Assembly (NCBI RefSeq): GCF_030247195.1
Contig: NC_080671.1
Span: forward strand, 211,700,361 to 211,764,360
DNA length: 64,000 nt
Direction of reading: 5' to 3'
Source: Topomyia yanbarensis
Lineage: Eukaryota > Arthropoda > Insecta > Diptera > Culicidae
Part shown: one piece after another, positions 35,317 through 47,220 of the stretch
How positions within the stretch are numbered: position 1 is the stretch's first letter
Layout: each line of letters starts with the position of its first letter
The notes under the pieces: generated by a model
The model's input: the letters and a program-made list of their open reading frames with translations, nothing else
The model's database searches: none
What the model was told of the DNA's origin: nothing
Position numbers and translations under genes: made by a program

Positions 35317-36155
35317 TGCTTTTTCCGTACGACCTCAACACAAAGCGAATGCGGTGCAGTTTTTTGGAGATTTTCCGATATAATTTGACAAACAGCGTTG
35401 AACCCCGAGTCACACCGATGCAGTGATGAAAAATACGTCAGATATGTAATAATCCACAACGAATAAATCCGAAAAAAAACGATAAAAACACAATATTAGC
35501 ACAGAGAGATAAAAACAACTAACCGACTAGTCTAACCTTGTTGCCAGAATTGTTGGAAATACATCAAACATTACGAAGACTGACGTTTTCTAGCGAGCGG
35601 TAGTAGTATATTTTCAAAACAGTTTTTATTACGAAATAAATGTAAATATATTTGCCGATCCAGCTTGATTTGCCTTTATATTTGCACCAATTTCGTTGGA
35701 AATATATCATACTGACGTTTTCTAGCTGGCGGTTTTCAAAACAGTTTTTATTACGAAATAATTATTCTATTCTGTCAAAATTCAGTGCAGATTGGTCAAT
35801 CCTCTAGAGAAAAATTGATTGTATTGAACGACTAGTCTTTTGCGGATGACGATGCTCGTGACAATTGATACAATATTAACCTTCTTTCGGTGTTGGGGTC
35901 AATATGGCCCAAAATAAACTGTCCAAATGCGACAACTTTTTAAATTTTGCACCTGGAAGTTTGTAATTTCTTGACTTTCCCTCTTTCATGGAGAGCAACG
36001 ATTTTCAAAAGAGTTCAAGATTTTCGGACATGTCTGAAGGGCAGTACAAAAAAAGTTACGAATAAGGTGTTCTGACTAGCTAACACGTTATTCGTAACTT
36101 TTTGACCCCGATTTCGAACTCAGTTTTAAGACACATTTTCAGACAAATCTATATG
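35317..36155. other. LINE-B 5' region and unassigned DNA with a local duplication
   Basis: A direct duplication of about 55 bp (gacgttttctagc..., ttttcaaaacagtttttatt) occurs at 35582-35640 and 35713-35765. It flanks the 50-bp repeat shared with 26331. Otherwise unassigned. Confidence 0.45.
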
Positions 36156-36178
36156 AACTTGTACCCAAATTATTTGTT

Positions 36179-37430
36179 TTCTTTTTTTTTTTTAACGGGC
36201 TGATAGGACTGCAGCTTATAGCTTGAGGGATCTCGGTCCGTCCCGCGAGACAAAATTTGCAAAATCGGAAGGATTAGCGACTGTCCGCCAAATAAACACC
36301 GGTCCTCGGGAGGAGGACTAAATTTTGCGCCTGTTTGTCTCGAAGTGTGTAACGTCAAGTTCTCTATTTTGTCTGGTCCAATGTATCCTGCTCCTAACAA
36401 CACGTGCTAAGTCGTCAGTGATGCAATTAAAACTTCACATTGATTCCGCTTCTATTTTCTTCCTGATCTCCTCATGGGTCCCCTAGGTCAGAAGCGGATC
36501 AATCGACTGTTAAGTAAATTAGAGATCGCAGTCAGTGATGTCTGCGAATTTCATACATACATGCAAACTATTTGGCGCAAGTTCAGAGCGTAACGTCGTG
36601 TCATCTAGTCTATCATCCTATGGAAAATCATCCTACCATCGCCTTGGGGTCAACGTCATATTGGCAAATTTCGCATTGAATCCGCTTCTGTCTCTTCCTA
36701 ATCTCCTTTTTGTCTCCTAGGTCCGAAGCGGATTAATCGACTATTAATTGAAACGGTAAACTGTTTCTTCTCTATCTTATAACATAACTCGATTATCCCT
36801 GTTCTAGTCAATATACATATTCATTACATTATGGACCAGGCAAACCCTTAATTTTATCTATTATTATTATTATCCTGAGTAGCTATACCAGTGAAGGTAT
36901 TTTAGGATTTCGCAAAAAGAATCTCTGCCAATAAAGGCGTAAGAAATATTTATCCACTATTAACCATAAAGTTAGCTCGAACCGAATGTCCGCCTGGTTC
37001 GACTCGAATAGACCACACCGACCCGAAAGGGTTGCTTATCATTTCTGAGAGCCGGTGTGCTTGGTCGAGTTTGGTAATCATAAGAACAAGTCCTGAATAA
37101 TTAACTATCTCTTAGATGCCAGTCCTGCACTCCTTTCCTGAACTAGCCTCATACTCACGATCAAAAGAGTCGACAACTAGTAGGATCCACATGTCCCCCA
37201 CCCAAGCGAATTGATCAACTTGCAAGTAGGAGCACATATCTACCAACCAGCCTAGAAGACTTTCGAATCAATGAGAATGGACCGTGCCAGTCGAAGGCCA
37301 CAGGCCCAGCGCCATCTCGTACAGTGTCATTGTCATTTCTCAAGATGAGAACCTACAAAGCCTAACTGTTCTTATGTGCTAGTCCGTATAGATTTTGGTT
37401 TGCCATTTTGGCTACTGGATCAAACTACTT
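36179..37430 (-). mobile_element. poly-A retro-insertion with 23-bp target duplication
   Basis: AACTTGTACCCAAATTATTT plus GTT occurs at 36156-36178 and again at 37431-37453. The intervening 1.25 kb begins on plus with a T-run (36178-36193, interrupted by one C), that is, a poly-A tail on minus. This is the mark of LINE-machinery insertion. No domain found; it contains a 36430-36520 / 36660-36750 direct repeat (ccgcttct...aagcggat(c/t)aatcgact). Either a 5'-truncated LINE/SINE-like element or a retrocopied transcript. Confidence 0.75.
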
Positions 37431-37489
37431 AACTTGTACCCAAATTATTTGTTACAGTTTAAATTTTCAGTTTCTGATCAATATTACCG

Positions 37490-37900
37490 TTTTGAATGGG
37501 GTCATGTTTGGCACACATAGATCACGGTGTTTCTAAAACCATTATTAACAAAAAAAATGACCATAAATGTGGCATACGGCATTCGAAAGATACACTATCC
37601 AAGCATCTTCTCAGTGAATTTCAAAATGATCCATCAAGAGATTTGAGAGATATGGCAATTTGAAGTTTTATAACACGTTTCATAAGGCTACCAGCAAATA
37701 CCCACGGGTTTGTTCCTATCTTTATAAAAATTGTCTACTTATTTGGTACTTGGCATTCGAAAGATATAGTAATCAAGTATATCCGCTGAAAGTTTGAAAA
37801 TATTTCATTGACGGAATCGAAAGTTATAACGATTTGAATGCTGTATGCGGTCATAGATGGGTAACCTGAGCTCAGAAAAGGAGTTCCCAGCACTTCCAGG
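37490..37900. repeat. 380-bp repeat, inverted copy at 46530-46890
   Basis: Reverse complement of 46530-46890 at about 88% by eye, for example cattcgaaagatatagtaat, gctaccagcaaatacccac, tttgaatgctgtatgcgg. No internal ORF. Probably single arms or halves of a foldback family rather than the two ends of one element. Confidence 0.7.
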
Positions 37901-37931
37901 AACATAAAAAACCCCAAGTGTTCCCATATCT

Positions 37932-38123
37932 CAGCCAGAGAAAGAAAACAGCGCTGGCTTAATAAATTTCTCTGACATTGTGGACCAGATTCTTACAGTT
38001 TTAAATATTTCTGACCCCCTTAAAAGCATCTTGATAAGCTTTCTCCCCGCAGTAAAAACATTCTTGATGCAGTTCACTGCGAAATGGCCCCTCCTTTCAG
38101 CGATTGTATCCTTCGATGGCTAA
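37932..38123 (+). pseudogene. LINE-C ORF1 C-terminal remnant
   Basis: Open for 63 codons ending at TAA 38121-38123: INFSDIVDQILTVLNISDPL, KSILISFLPAVKTFLMQF, WPLLSAIVSFDG. The stop overlaps the likely ORF2 start (ATGGCTAA, ATG at 38116). The rest of ORF1 is missing; the 380-bp repeat ends just upstream. Confidence 0.6.
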
Positions 38124-41100
38124 TTCATCGAACGAGGTCAAGGATTTAATCACTGTTCTACAGTGGAATTGCAGAAGCATTATCCCGAAAATCGATTCGT
38201 TTAAAATTTTACTAAATAATTTGAAATGCGATGCATTTGCCCTATGCGAGACATGGCTTACTTCAGAAATAAACCTACACTTCCACGATTTTAATATTAT
38301 TCGCTTGGATCAAGAAGACTCTTACGGAGGAGTACTGTTGTCGCTTGCCAAGCCAGAATTAAAGGCAAAGACCTTTGCATTGCTTCCACCTACATTCCCC
38401 CTAGAGCCTCAGTTAGCCACCGACGGCTTTGCGATATTGCGGAACTCCTCCCCGCACCGAGGCTAGTTTTAGGTGACTTCATGACTCCATGAGCTTTGCG
38501 ACAACTTCAATATGACTATTTTGAGTACGGGTGAAATGACACGGATTCCTGCCCCTCCAGCGCGACCGAGCGCCTTAGACCTGTCCCTCTGCTCGACATC
38601 GCTGCGGTTAGATTGCATGTGGAAGGTAGTCCCACGGCAGCAACCATCTGCCAATCGTAATTAATATTGCTAACGGTTCAAGTCCACCGAATACAATCAA
38701 TGTTTCGTATGACCTCACACGAAATATTGATTGGAAGAGCTACGCGTCCGCGATATCCGACAAAACCGAGTGCACTCAAGAGCTTCCTCCGGAGGAAGAG
38801 TACGGGTTCCTGGCTGGCTTGATTCTCGATACCGCGATTCAAGCTCAGACTAAACGCGTACCAGACGCGAACTCACGCGGACGTCCTCCCAATCCATGAT
38901 GGGACAAAGAGTGCTCAGACGTGTACGCGGAGAACGCCGCTGCGTATAAGACCTTCCGGGACGACAGGCTGCCAGCTAGCTACCGACAGTACGCGATGGC
39001 GGAAACGCGCATGAAGAGTTTGATAAAAGCCAAAAAACGTAGCTACTGGCGCCGGTGCGTCGACGGACTAACGAGAGAAACATCGATGAGCACTCTTTGG
39101 AGTACGGCCCGGCGCTTACGAAACCGAAACAGTACTAATGAGAACGTGGAATATTCAAACCGTTGGATATTCGATTTTGCCAAGAAGGTTTGTCCGGATT
39201 CCGCCCCGCCACAGAAGATCTACCGCGCCGCGTCCCCTCACGATAACGATAATCAAATTTAACTTGTTAAAGAATCTGCCAGACTCTGCCAAGAGACGCT
39301 TGTTGAATTTATTTAATAAGTTTCTTGAGGGTAATATTGTCCCTCATGACTGGAGGCAAGTGAAGGTCATCGCCATTCAAAAACCAGGAAAACCAGCCTC
39401 CGACCACAACTCGTATCGACCGATTGCGATGCTGTGCTGCATCCGAAAGTTGCTCGAAAAAATTATATTGTTTCGCCTCGATAATTGGGTTGAAGCAAAT
39501 GGCTTACTGTCAGATACACAATTTGGTTTCCGTAAAGGCAAAGGGACGAACGATTGTCTTGCGTTGCTCTCAACAGAAATTCAAATGGCTTATGCTAGCA
39601 AAGAGCAGATGGCATCAGTTTTCCTAGATATAAAGTGGGCTTTTGATTCAGTTTATATCAAAATTCTTTCTGAGAAGCTGCACCAGCATGGTCTTTCACC
39701 GACTCTAAACAACTTTTTGCTAAGCTTGCTGTCTGAAAAACATATGCATTTTTCGCATGGTGATTTATCAACATCACGAATTAGCTACATGGGTCTTCCC
39801 CAGGGCTCATGTCTAAGCCCCCTTCTCTATAACTTTTACGTGAATGACATTGACGAATGTCTTGTCAATTCCTGCACGCTAAGGCAGCTTGCAGATGACG
39901 ATGTGGTCTCTATTACAGGTCCCAAAGCCGTCGATCTGCAAGGACCATTGCAAGATACCTTGGACAATTTGTCTGCTTGGGCTCTCCAGCTAGGTATCGA
40001 GTTCTCCACGGAGAAAACTGAGCTAGTCGTATTTTCAAGGAAGCGTGAACCAGCGCAACTACAGCTTCAATTAATGGGTTAACTATTGCTCAGGTTTCAA
40101 CTTTCAAATATCTCGGGGTCTGGTTCGATTCTAAAGGAACCTGGGGATGTCACATTAGGTATCTGAAACAGAAGTGCCAACAAAGGATCAATTTTCTCCG
40201 TACAATAACCGGAACATGGTGGGGTGCCCACCCAGGAGACCTGATAAGGCTGTACCAAACAACAATATTGTCGGTGATGGAGTACGGGAGTTTCTGTTTC
40301 CGCTCCGCTGCGAATATACATTTCATCAAACTAGAGCGAATTCAATATTGTTGTTTGCGTATTGCTTTGGGTTGCATGCACTCGACACATACGATGAGTT
40401 TCGAAGTGCTGGCGGGTGTCCTTCCGCTGAAAAATCGATTTTGGGACCTCTCATATCGATTGCTCATCCGATGCGATATCTTGAACCCGTTAGTAATTGC
40501 ATATTTCGAAAGGCTTGTCGAGCTCAATTCTCAAACCCGATTTATGTCCGTATACTTCGATTACATGGCACAAAATATCAATCCTTCTTCATACTGTCCC
40601 AACCGTGTCAATCTCCTTCATGCTTCTGATTCAACTGTATTCTTCGACACATCCATGAAAGACGAGATTCGTGGAATCCCGGATCCGCAAGTGATCCCAA
40701 ACATCTTTCATAGTAAATTTCAAGAAGTCGACTGCAACAAGATGTTTTACACCGGCGGGTCAAACCTCGACGGCTTCGGTATATTCAATCAAAACCTCAT
40801 CGCCTCATTCAAATTCAATGATCCTGCTTCAGTTTACGTCGCAGAACTTGCTGCTATTCAGTATACCCTTGGGATCATTGATACTTTGCCCACCGATCAT
40901 TACTTTATTGTCTCGGATAGCCTCAGCTCAATCGAGGCTCTCCGTTCAATGAAACCTAGAAAGCACATTCCATATTTTCTGGGGAAAATCTGGGAGCGCC
41001 TGCGTGCTTTGTCTGTAAGATCGTACAAGATTACCTTATTTTGGGTTCCCTCGCATTGCTTCATTCCAGGTAATGAAGAAGCGGACTCTTTAGCTAAGGC

Positions 41101-41584
41101 GGGCGCTTTACACGGTGACATATATGAAAGACCAATTAGCTTCAGCGAATTTTTCAGTATTACTCATCAGAGAACCCTCGAAAGTTAGTAAACTTCATGG
41201 AGCAATGGTGAACTGGGAAGGTGGCTACATTCGATAATCCCTAAGGTATCGACGAAACCTTGGTTCAGGGGGATGGATGTGGGTCGGGATTTCATTCGCG
41301 TGATGTCTCGGTTCATGTCCAATCACTACACGCTGGACGCACATCTCCGGCGTATTGGGCTCGTGGAGAGTGGTAACTGCGCTTGTCGCAACGGTTATCA
41401 CGAGATCGAACATGTTGTCTGGGCATGCGCCGAGTACTGTTCTACCAGATCTCAACTATTCGATTCCCTTCGGGCCCGAGGAAGATCACCCAATGTCCCG
41501 GTTCGAGATGTACTAGCAAGCCGCGATATTCTCTACATGTCCCTTATATACACGTTCCTCAAAACCATCAATATCCAAATTTAA
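38116..41584 (+). pseudogene. LINE-C ORF2, I-clade: endonuclease-RT-RNase H
   Basis: Order of parts: endonuclease start VLQWNCRSIIPKIDSF and ALCETWL (38130-38280); a badly damaged endonuclease middle (38467-38920, GDFM then stop); RT in 39138-40082 with NSYRPIAMLCC, FGFRKGKGT, FLDIKWAFDSV, GLPQGSCLSPLLYNFYVND and LADDDV in place of YADD; RNase H in 40268-41188 with YTGGS (usually YTDGS, so the first Asp is lost), AELAAIQY, VSDSLSS and PGNEEADSLAKAG; and a terminal Cys-His motif CACRNGYHEIEHVVWAC (41371-41435). At least four frameshifts or stops. RNase H plus a final zinc motif fits the I clade. Confidence 0.85.
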
Positions 41585-42440
41585 ATGCCCCTATCTTTTC
41601 TCTTATCATTCCCAGAAGTGCCCTCTTCCGCCTACCCTGCCCCAACGATGGTTTGATACGACTCCAAGACGAGACAAAACATCTGTCGAATGAACCAACA
41701 GCACGAGACCTACAGTACAACATCACACGCGCAGCGCGGTGTTTTTCCGATCCGTATCTGAGCCGTACTACGAAATCGTCTGGAGGAACCCCTGCCGGCT
41801 CGAGGAAAACCGCCCGGCGTCCCAATACTTGATGCATCCGTTCGAATTTGTAATCCTGGCCGTTGGTTCCTGATGCCGGAAACTGAAAGTTTATATCCCC
41901 CCCCCCCCCCCCCCCGTTCAGCCTTGTCCACCCTCTCTCCCATGTCTCTGATACACAGATGTATGACTTCACCCCTTCTCCCCTTGAATATCTTCCCAAA
42001 ACTTATGTGCCCCCTATCTTCTAGTTTTAGTTGATCAATATTTAATCTCGTTAAGAAATGCCCAACAGTACGACTACTTTAAAATAGCCCTAATTAATTC
42101 CCCCTAATCTTGAACCACTCTCTCTAGTTATTTCTAGTTAATAAGCTTGTAAAATGTTCCGCTTAGTTAATAATTAATTTCTCCAACAATCTCCCTTCTA
42201 AAAATCATAAAGTGAATTGCTATACAAATAACACACAAAATCACCCGTCCCCCTGATATATTATATTATCCCCTCTTGTATATGTATAAGTTAGCTATAA
42301 AGTTTTTTTTAGTTTCATTATATAAAACAAAATAATTGAAATGTGTAACCCCCTAATTTTAAGAAATTCAAAATGTAAAACAATGAAAAATGGCATATTT
42401 AAGCTAACGCATACGTGCCTTATCAAATAAACAAATTGAA
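41585..42440 (+). mobile_element. LINE-C 3' UTR and tail
   Basis: Pyrimidine-rich, AT-rich sequence after ORF2, with a run of 19 C at 41897-41915. It ends caaataaacaaattgaaaaaaa just before Tc1-like sequence begins, so LINE-C probably inserted into, or next to, the left end of the Tc1 element. Confidence 0.55.
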
Positions 42441-42449
42441 AAAAATGTT

Positions 42450-45429
42450 GAATAAATCAAAGATTGATTATAGAATGGGTTCAGCATCTCTTTATACTGA
42501 AGTGGAACGAGTTTTGCTAAGAAATTTTGTTAAAGAAAGTAAGACGTACAAATAAATCGCGAATACACTTCGGCATTCGGAAAGCTTCTGTGCAAATGCT
42601 TTAAAACCTTTCAAAAAGGAAACACGCAAAAAGCCCAAGAAAACATCTACAGCAGCTGATCATCATATTGCATAATTAGCGAAATCTGATCCATTCGCGT
42701 CTTCCTGGACTATTACAACACAAATTGGGAATGTGGTAAGTCCGAGAGCAGTTCGCTGTAGGCTGTAAAATTTCAATCTTCCAGAAAGAATTGCTAAAAA
42801 GGTTCCACTATTGCGAATCAAAAGCCTTCGAAGAAATATGCAATTTGCTTTCCAACAGCGTTAATGGGCCTGGTTCAGAAGGATCCAAAAAAATTAAAAA
42901 ATGGCAACATATCCTTCGGAGGGACGAATCGAATATAAACCTGTACAACGAAACTTTAGACGTCTAAAGTGTAAAGATTTTGGTCTGCGACACACGCAAA
43001 ATATGGTAAGTAAAGCACGGAGGCGAGAACAATGAGGTTTGGGGCTACTTTTCGTGGGATGGCGCTGCACAGTGTTTTAAAACGTCGTTTTCGTGCTCAA
43101 AATTAGTAGCGCCTAAACCGTTGACTTTAGAGGTATAGTTTGTTCGGAGAAGTTGTTGTTCTTATGATTGCGCATCCACAGGAGTATACCGTTCAGTGAT
43201 TAATTCACCTAGAAGTGATATACGAAATTTATTTTCCGAACTAATTAAGACAGAGACTTTGTGTCTTCGGCAAAGTTGTAGCCAATGTTACTACAAAAGA
43301 AATTGCTGAAGACATCATATATCTAACTTTAGTAGTTTACGAGTTATAGAACATATTATATGGAAGACCCCTTAAAATTAGTTTTTTCATGATAACTTTT
43401 TTAGACATTCTCGTATCTTCTTGGAATCTTCCACAAAGTTATTTGCAGTATCGAAACACATATTTTTGGCTAACATAGTTACTTCCTATCTGTTGAATTT
43501 AAAAAAGATATTCCATATCTTAAAATGAAATATTCAAGCGCACTGAGATAAGTAGCTTCATCTTTTCATGGTAAATTGCATAAAAAATATTCATAGGTGT
43601 CCAAAAAAGGAAAAGGGAACTTTAACCACAATCAAGATCAAAGTACGAAACGAAGCATATCGTGCGTTCGAGAAGTGTGTCACGTGAAATTTAAACAATC
43701 AGTGGATACTGGTAAGCTTGAAAAAACGATGGAAATCCCACCAGAAGGTTTATTAATGTCTTTCGTAACATTTATAATGGAGCTTGATTAACGTCACCTG
43801 TTCACAATGTGGATCCCGTCGTGACTGAAGCTCGGGGATGGCTAAAAAAGGTATAAAACGATTTTCGGAGGACGCCAAAGCTCTTCTAGTGGAAGCTTTG
43901 AAGATGACGAAGGAAACGATTATTAAAAATAAATTTATTTTTCTATTTTATAATGAAAATATCGACATTATTAAACACATCCAAAACACTTTGATTTTTG
44001 AAAGGCGAACCATATGCATTGCATGTTTTAGGCGAACGTGTTTTATGCAATTTACCATAAAAACATGATGCTGCTTGTCGCAGTGCGCCTGAATATTTCA
44101 TTTTATACCACTGCGATGTCTTATTGTATTGAACATAACACTCGGGGAAAATCGCGTCGACTAACAATCGGGCCAATATATGAAAGTAAAAAGCTAGTAC
44201 TTTCAGTATGTTATGATGTTGTTTGCTCCTTTTTGCTCCTTAACTAATTATTTAAGGTGGAAGTTACCCCAAAAAAATCGTAAAATTTGGAATATCTTTT
44301 TAAATTCAACAGATAGGAAGTAACTATGTTAGCCAAAAATATGTGTTTCGATACTGCAAATAACTTTGTGGAAGATTCCAAGAAGATACGAGAATGTCTA
44401 AAAAAGTTATCATGAAAAAACTAATTTTAAGGGGTCTTCCATATAATATGTTCCATAACTCGTAAACTACTAAAGCTAGATATATGGTGTCTTCAGCAAT
44501 TTCTTTTGTAGTAACATTGGCTACAACTTTGCCGAAGACACAAAGTCTCTGTCTTAATTAGTTCGGAAGATAAATTTCGTATATCACTTCTAGGTGAATT
44601 AATCACTGAACGGTATACTCTTGTGGATGCGCAATCATAAGAACAATAACTTCTCCGAACAAACTATACCTCAAAAGTCAACGGTTTAGACTATTAATTT
44701 TGAGCAGAAAACGACGTTTTAAAACACTGTGCGCTGGTCCTATTTTTCGCAACACCACTATAATGGCAAGATTCGAATGCAAGGCTAAAGGATGGACATC
44801 CTAAAGGATGTCATGCAGTCCCAGGCCAAAGATAACGTGTCTTTATATGGCAGTTTCGGCAAGATATTGATCGAAAACACACATCGAAGTATGTAAAGGA
44901 ATGGTTTCGGGATAATAAAGTGACTATAATTTCGGACCCTAACAATCTCCTGTCATCAATCCCGCAGCAAGTTTACGGAATGTACTTAAAAAGAAGTTAT
45001 TCGGTCAAAATTTCACGAATAAGGTTCGTTTGTGGGAAACTGCTTAAAAGGAATGGTACGCTATACCTCCGGAAACTTATCAGCGTTTGAATGACTCAAT
45101 GCCAAGACAAATGGATAAAATTTGGTTCAATAAGGGAGGTTACACAGGCTACTAGTTGTTAAAAACATTAAAGTCTTAAACACATTGGATTTGAAATTTT
45201 TTAATGCAATGGATTGCAATACACCTATTTCATTGACCAGGTACTTTTTTGTATTTCATGGAGAAGAGAGAGTTACGGTAAAGAATAGCATTTAATTTAC
45301 AAATAAAAGAGTTTTTTATCATATTCACGACTGTGCCTAACTATAAAATATTGGAATACAAAAACATTTTTAGAGGAAACTCAAAATTTCATGTATTTTT
45401 ATCTCACACCTATTTTATTGACCAGCAGT
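42450..45429 (+). pseudogene. Tc1-like transposase pseudogene, split by a Transib-like element
   Basis: Left part (42450-43067): YTEVERVLLRNFVKESKTYK, the HTH region; KETRKKPKKTSTAADHH; SPRAVRCRL; and NEVWGYFSWDGA (pre-catalytic block). Right part (44731-45160): GPIFR continuing the same codon phase, then KHTSKYVKEWFRDNKVTI-type remnants, LKKKLFGQNFTNKVRLWE and WYAIPPETYQRLNDSMPR. Many frameshifts. The right terminal repeat (to cagcagtg at 45429, then TA) and an internal copy at 45222-45245 (cctatttcattgaccaggta) suggest IR/DR ends. The left terminal repeat is missing. Confidence 0.85.
43068..44730. mobile_element. Transib-like non-autonomous element 2 (440-bp TIRs, CACAGTG ends, 5-bp TSD)
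   Basis: Begins CACAGTGTTTTAAAACGTCG (43068) and ends with its reverse complement, CACTGTG at 44724-44730. CGCTG is duplicated at 43063-43067 and 44731-44735. The arms, 43068-43515 and 44275-44730, are about 95% identical. Removing the element and one CGCTG gives the unbroken Tc1 reading SWDGAGPIFR. Parts of the arms (ccccttaaaattagtttttt...ataacttttt) resemble element 1 at 20.9-22.2 kb. No transposase. Confidence 0.85.
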
Positions 45430-46388
45430 GTACCTAACGTTAACTATAACGTGTAAATTAAAAAAAACGAAGAAAAGCTTGAATGTTTACTTAAAAAAGC
45501 CATATCTCAGTGGTTTGTTGATCGATTCTAATTATTTTTTCATTATTGAACAGGTAGACGTTTCATCAATTTTATTTAAGAAGAAGATAAAATAGGGTTG
45601 CCTACCTCAAACAATAGATAACATATTTATTATCATTACTTAGTTTATATTTTTATATTCAAAACGATGACCTATCGATTTCTATACATTGGTTTAATGC
45701 AACGAACGCAAACTACAAATTATGGAAAAATAAAATCATAAATTCAATAATGTGAAGGTATTTGCAGATTCAGATTAATTTATGTTATGGTACGGTTTTT
45801 GTTGAAAATTTTGTACATTGGTGATTCGCTGGTTGAGTTAACAGATGTTAAAAACTGGTCAAAGGGGATGTTATCAATACAAATGCATCTGTACGCGTCA
45901 CTAACTATTGTCAGTGTCTAAATGAATTAAACAAAAGAATTTGACATTCAGATGCTTTTTAGTTCGACAATGGACCAACTAGCGAGGGTCCAACTAAAAA
46001 GCGGCCCCTGTTAAAAATTGTCCAACCAGCGAATCACGACTGTATCAGTTTCAACATTTTATATATCCACAATTTGTAGTATACAGCAATTGCAGTCAAC
46101 TAATGAATAAAAAGGGACGGGCTGTTATTTTTAACAAAAATATTCACTAAATAATGATAATACATATAGTTGAGATCAATTATATTATCTATTATTTGAG
46201 GTAGAAAACTCTATTTTATATTCTTCTGAAAGAAAATTGTTGATAAAAAGTCTACCAGTTAAGTAATGAAAACAATTAGAGTCAGTAAACAAACTACTGA
46301 GATATGGCCGGCCTTTTAAAGTAAACATTCCATCATTTATTCGATTTTTTTTAATTTACACGCTATAGTTATCGTTAGGTAGACAACC
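45430..46388. mobile_element. 960-bp foldback element with a nested MITE
   Basis: The arms 45432-45650 and 46135-46386 are reverse complements at about 80% (start CCTAACG(T/A)TAACTATA(A/G)CG). TA lies on both sides (45430-45431, 46387-46388 approximately). The left TA is also the TA that ends the Tc1 element. MITE 45816-46042 lies in the centre. Confidence 0.65.
45816..46042. mobile_element. 227-bp Tc1/mariner-type MITE, GATTCGCTGGTTG family, copy 1
   Basis: Ends GTGATTCGCTGGTTG and its complement, terminal CA(T/G)T, TA on both sides (45814-45815, 46043-46044). Same family as 53951-54154 (shared gtccaactaaaaagcgg and tttgacattcagat). Confidence 0.75.
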
Positions 46389-46529
46389 CTATTTTCATAT
46401 TTTTTCAGCGCACCATACAAATAACACCTTTTGTACATTACATTTGTGTATTTGAATGATACTGTTTTTCTTCAAAACAGCGACACGTATAAACGATCAA
46501 AATAGTCAATGGACAAACATGGCTTCATG

Positions 46530-46890
46530 CTTGAAATATGGTAGAAAACCCATCTATGACCGCATACCGCATTCAAATCGTTATAACTTTCGATTTCGTC
46601 AATGAAATATTTTCAAACTTGCAGGGGATATACTTGATTACTATATCTTTCGAATGTAAAGTACCAAATAAGTAGACAAATATTTTTTTGTTAATAAAGA
46701 TAGGACCAATCCCGTGGGTGTTTGCTGGTAGCCTTATGAAACATGTCATAAAACTTTAAATCGCCATATCTCTAGAATCTCTCGATGGATCATTTTGAAA
46801 TTCACTGAGGAGATGCTCGGATACTGTATCTTTCGAATACCGTATGCCAAATTCATGGTCATTTTTTGTTAATAATGGTTTTAGACACAC
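46530..46890. repeat. inverted copy of the 37490-37900 repeat
   Basis: See the partner. Reverse complement over nearly the whole length. Confidence 0.7.
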
Positions 46891-47220
46891 CGTGAGATGT
46901 ATGCAGAACCGTCATCATAAATCACAGTTTCATTGACAGAATACTAATAATAAACACAGTTATTTTATAAAAATAAACGCAAACGAAACAAAAATAAGAA
47001 CGTAAAGTTTTGTACATGATACGACCGATTTTAGATACTCCGCAGCAGAGCTTAAAATTCATGCCCGCTGCGATGAATGAAATTTTTGGTTCGTTTCCCT
47101 CGTCATTCATTCTCTCGACGCAGCGCATTCAGGTTCGGACATGTTCGGTTTCAGAAGCAAAGTAAATTTTATTTCTATGCTAGCTCTGAGGGGGATTATT
47201 GAACAAAAGTGCACCAGATA

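Noticed and set aside
35106..35426. Plus-strand 106-aa ORF
   Set aside because: Antisense shadow of the PHD-finger ORF1 of LINE-B.
41568..41999. 143-aa minus ORF with a Gly run
   Set aside because: Arises from the C19 homopolymer in the LINE-C 3' region; no homology.
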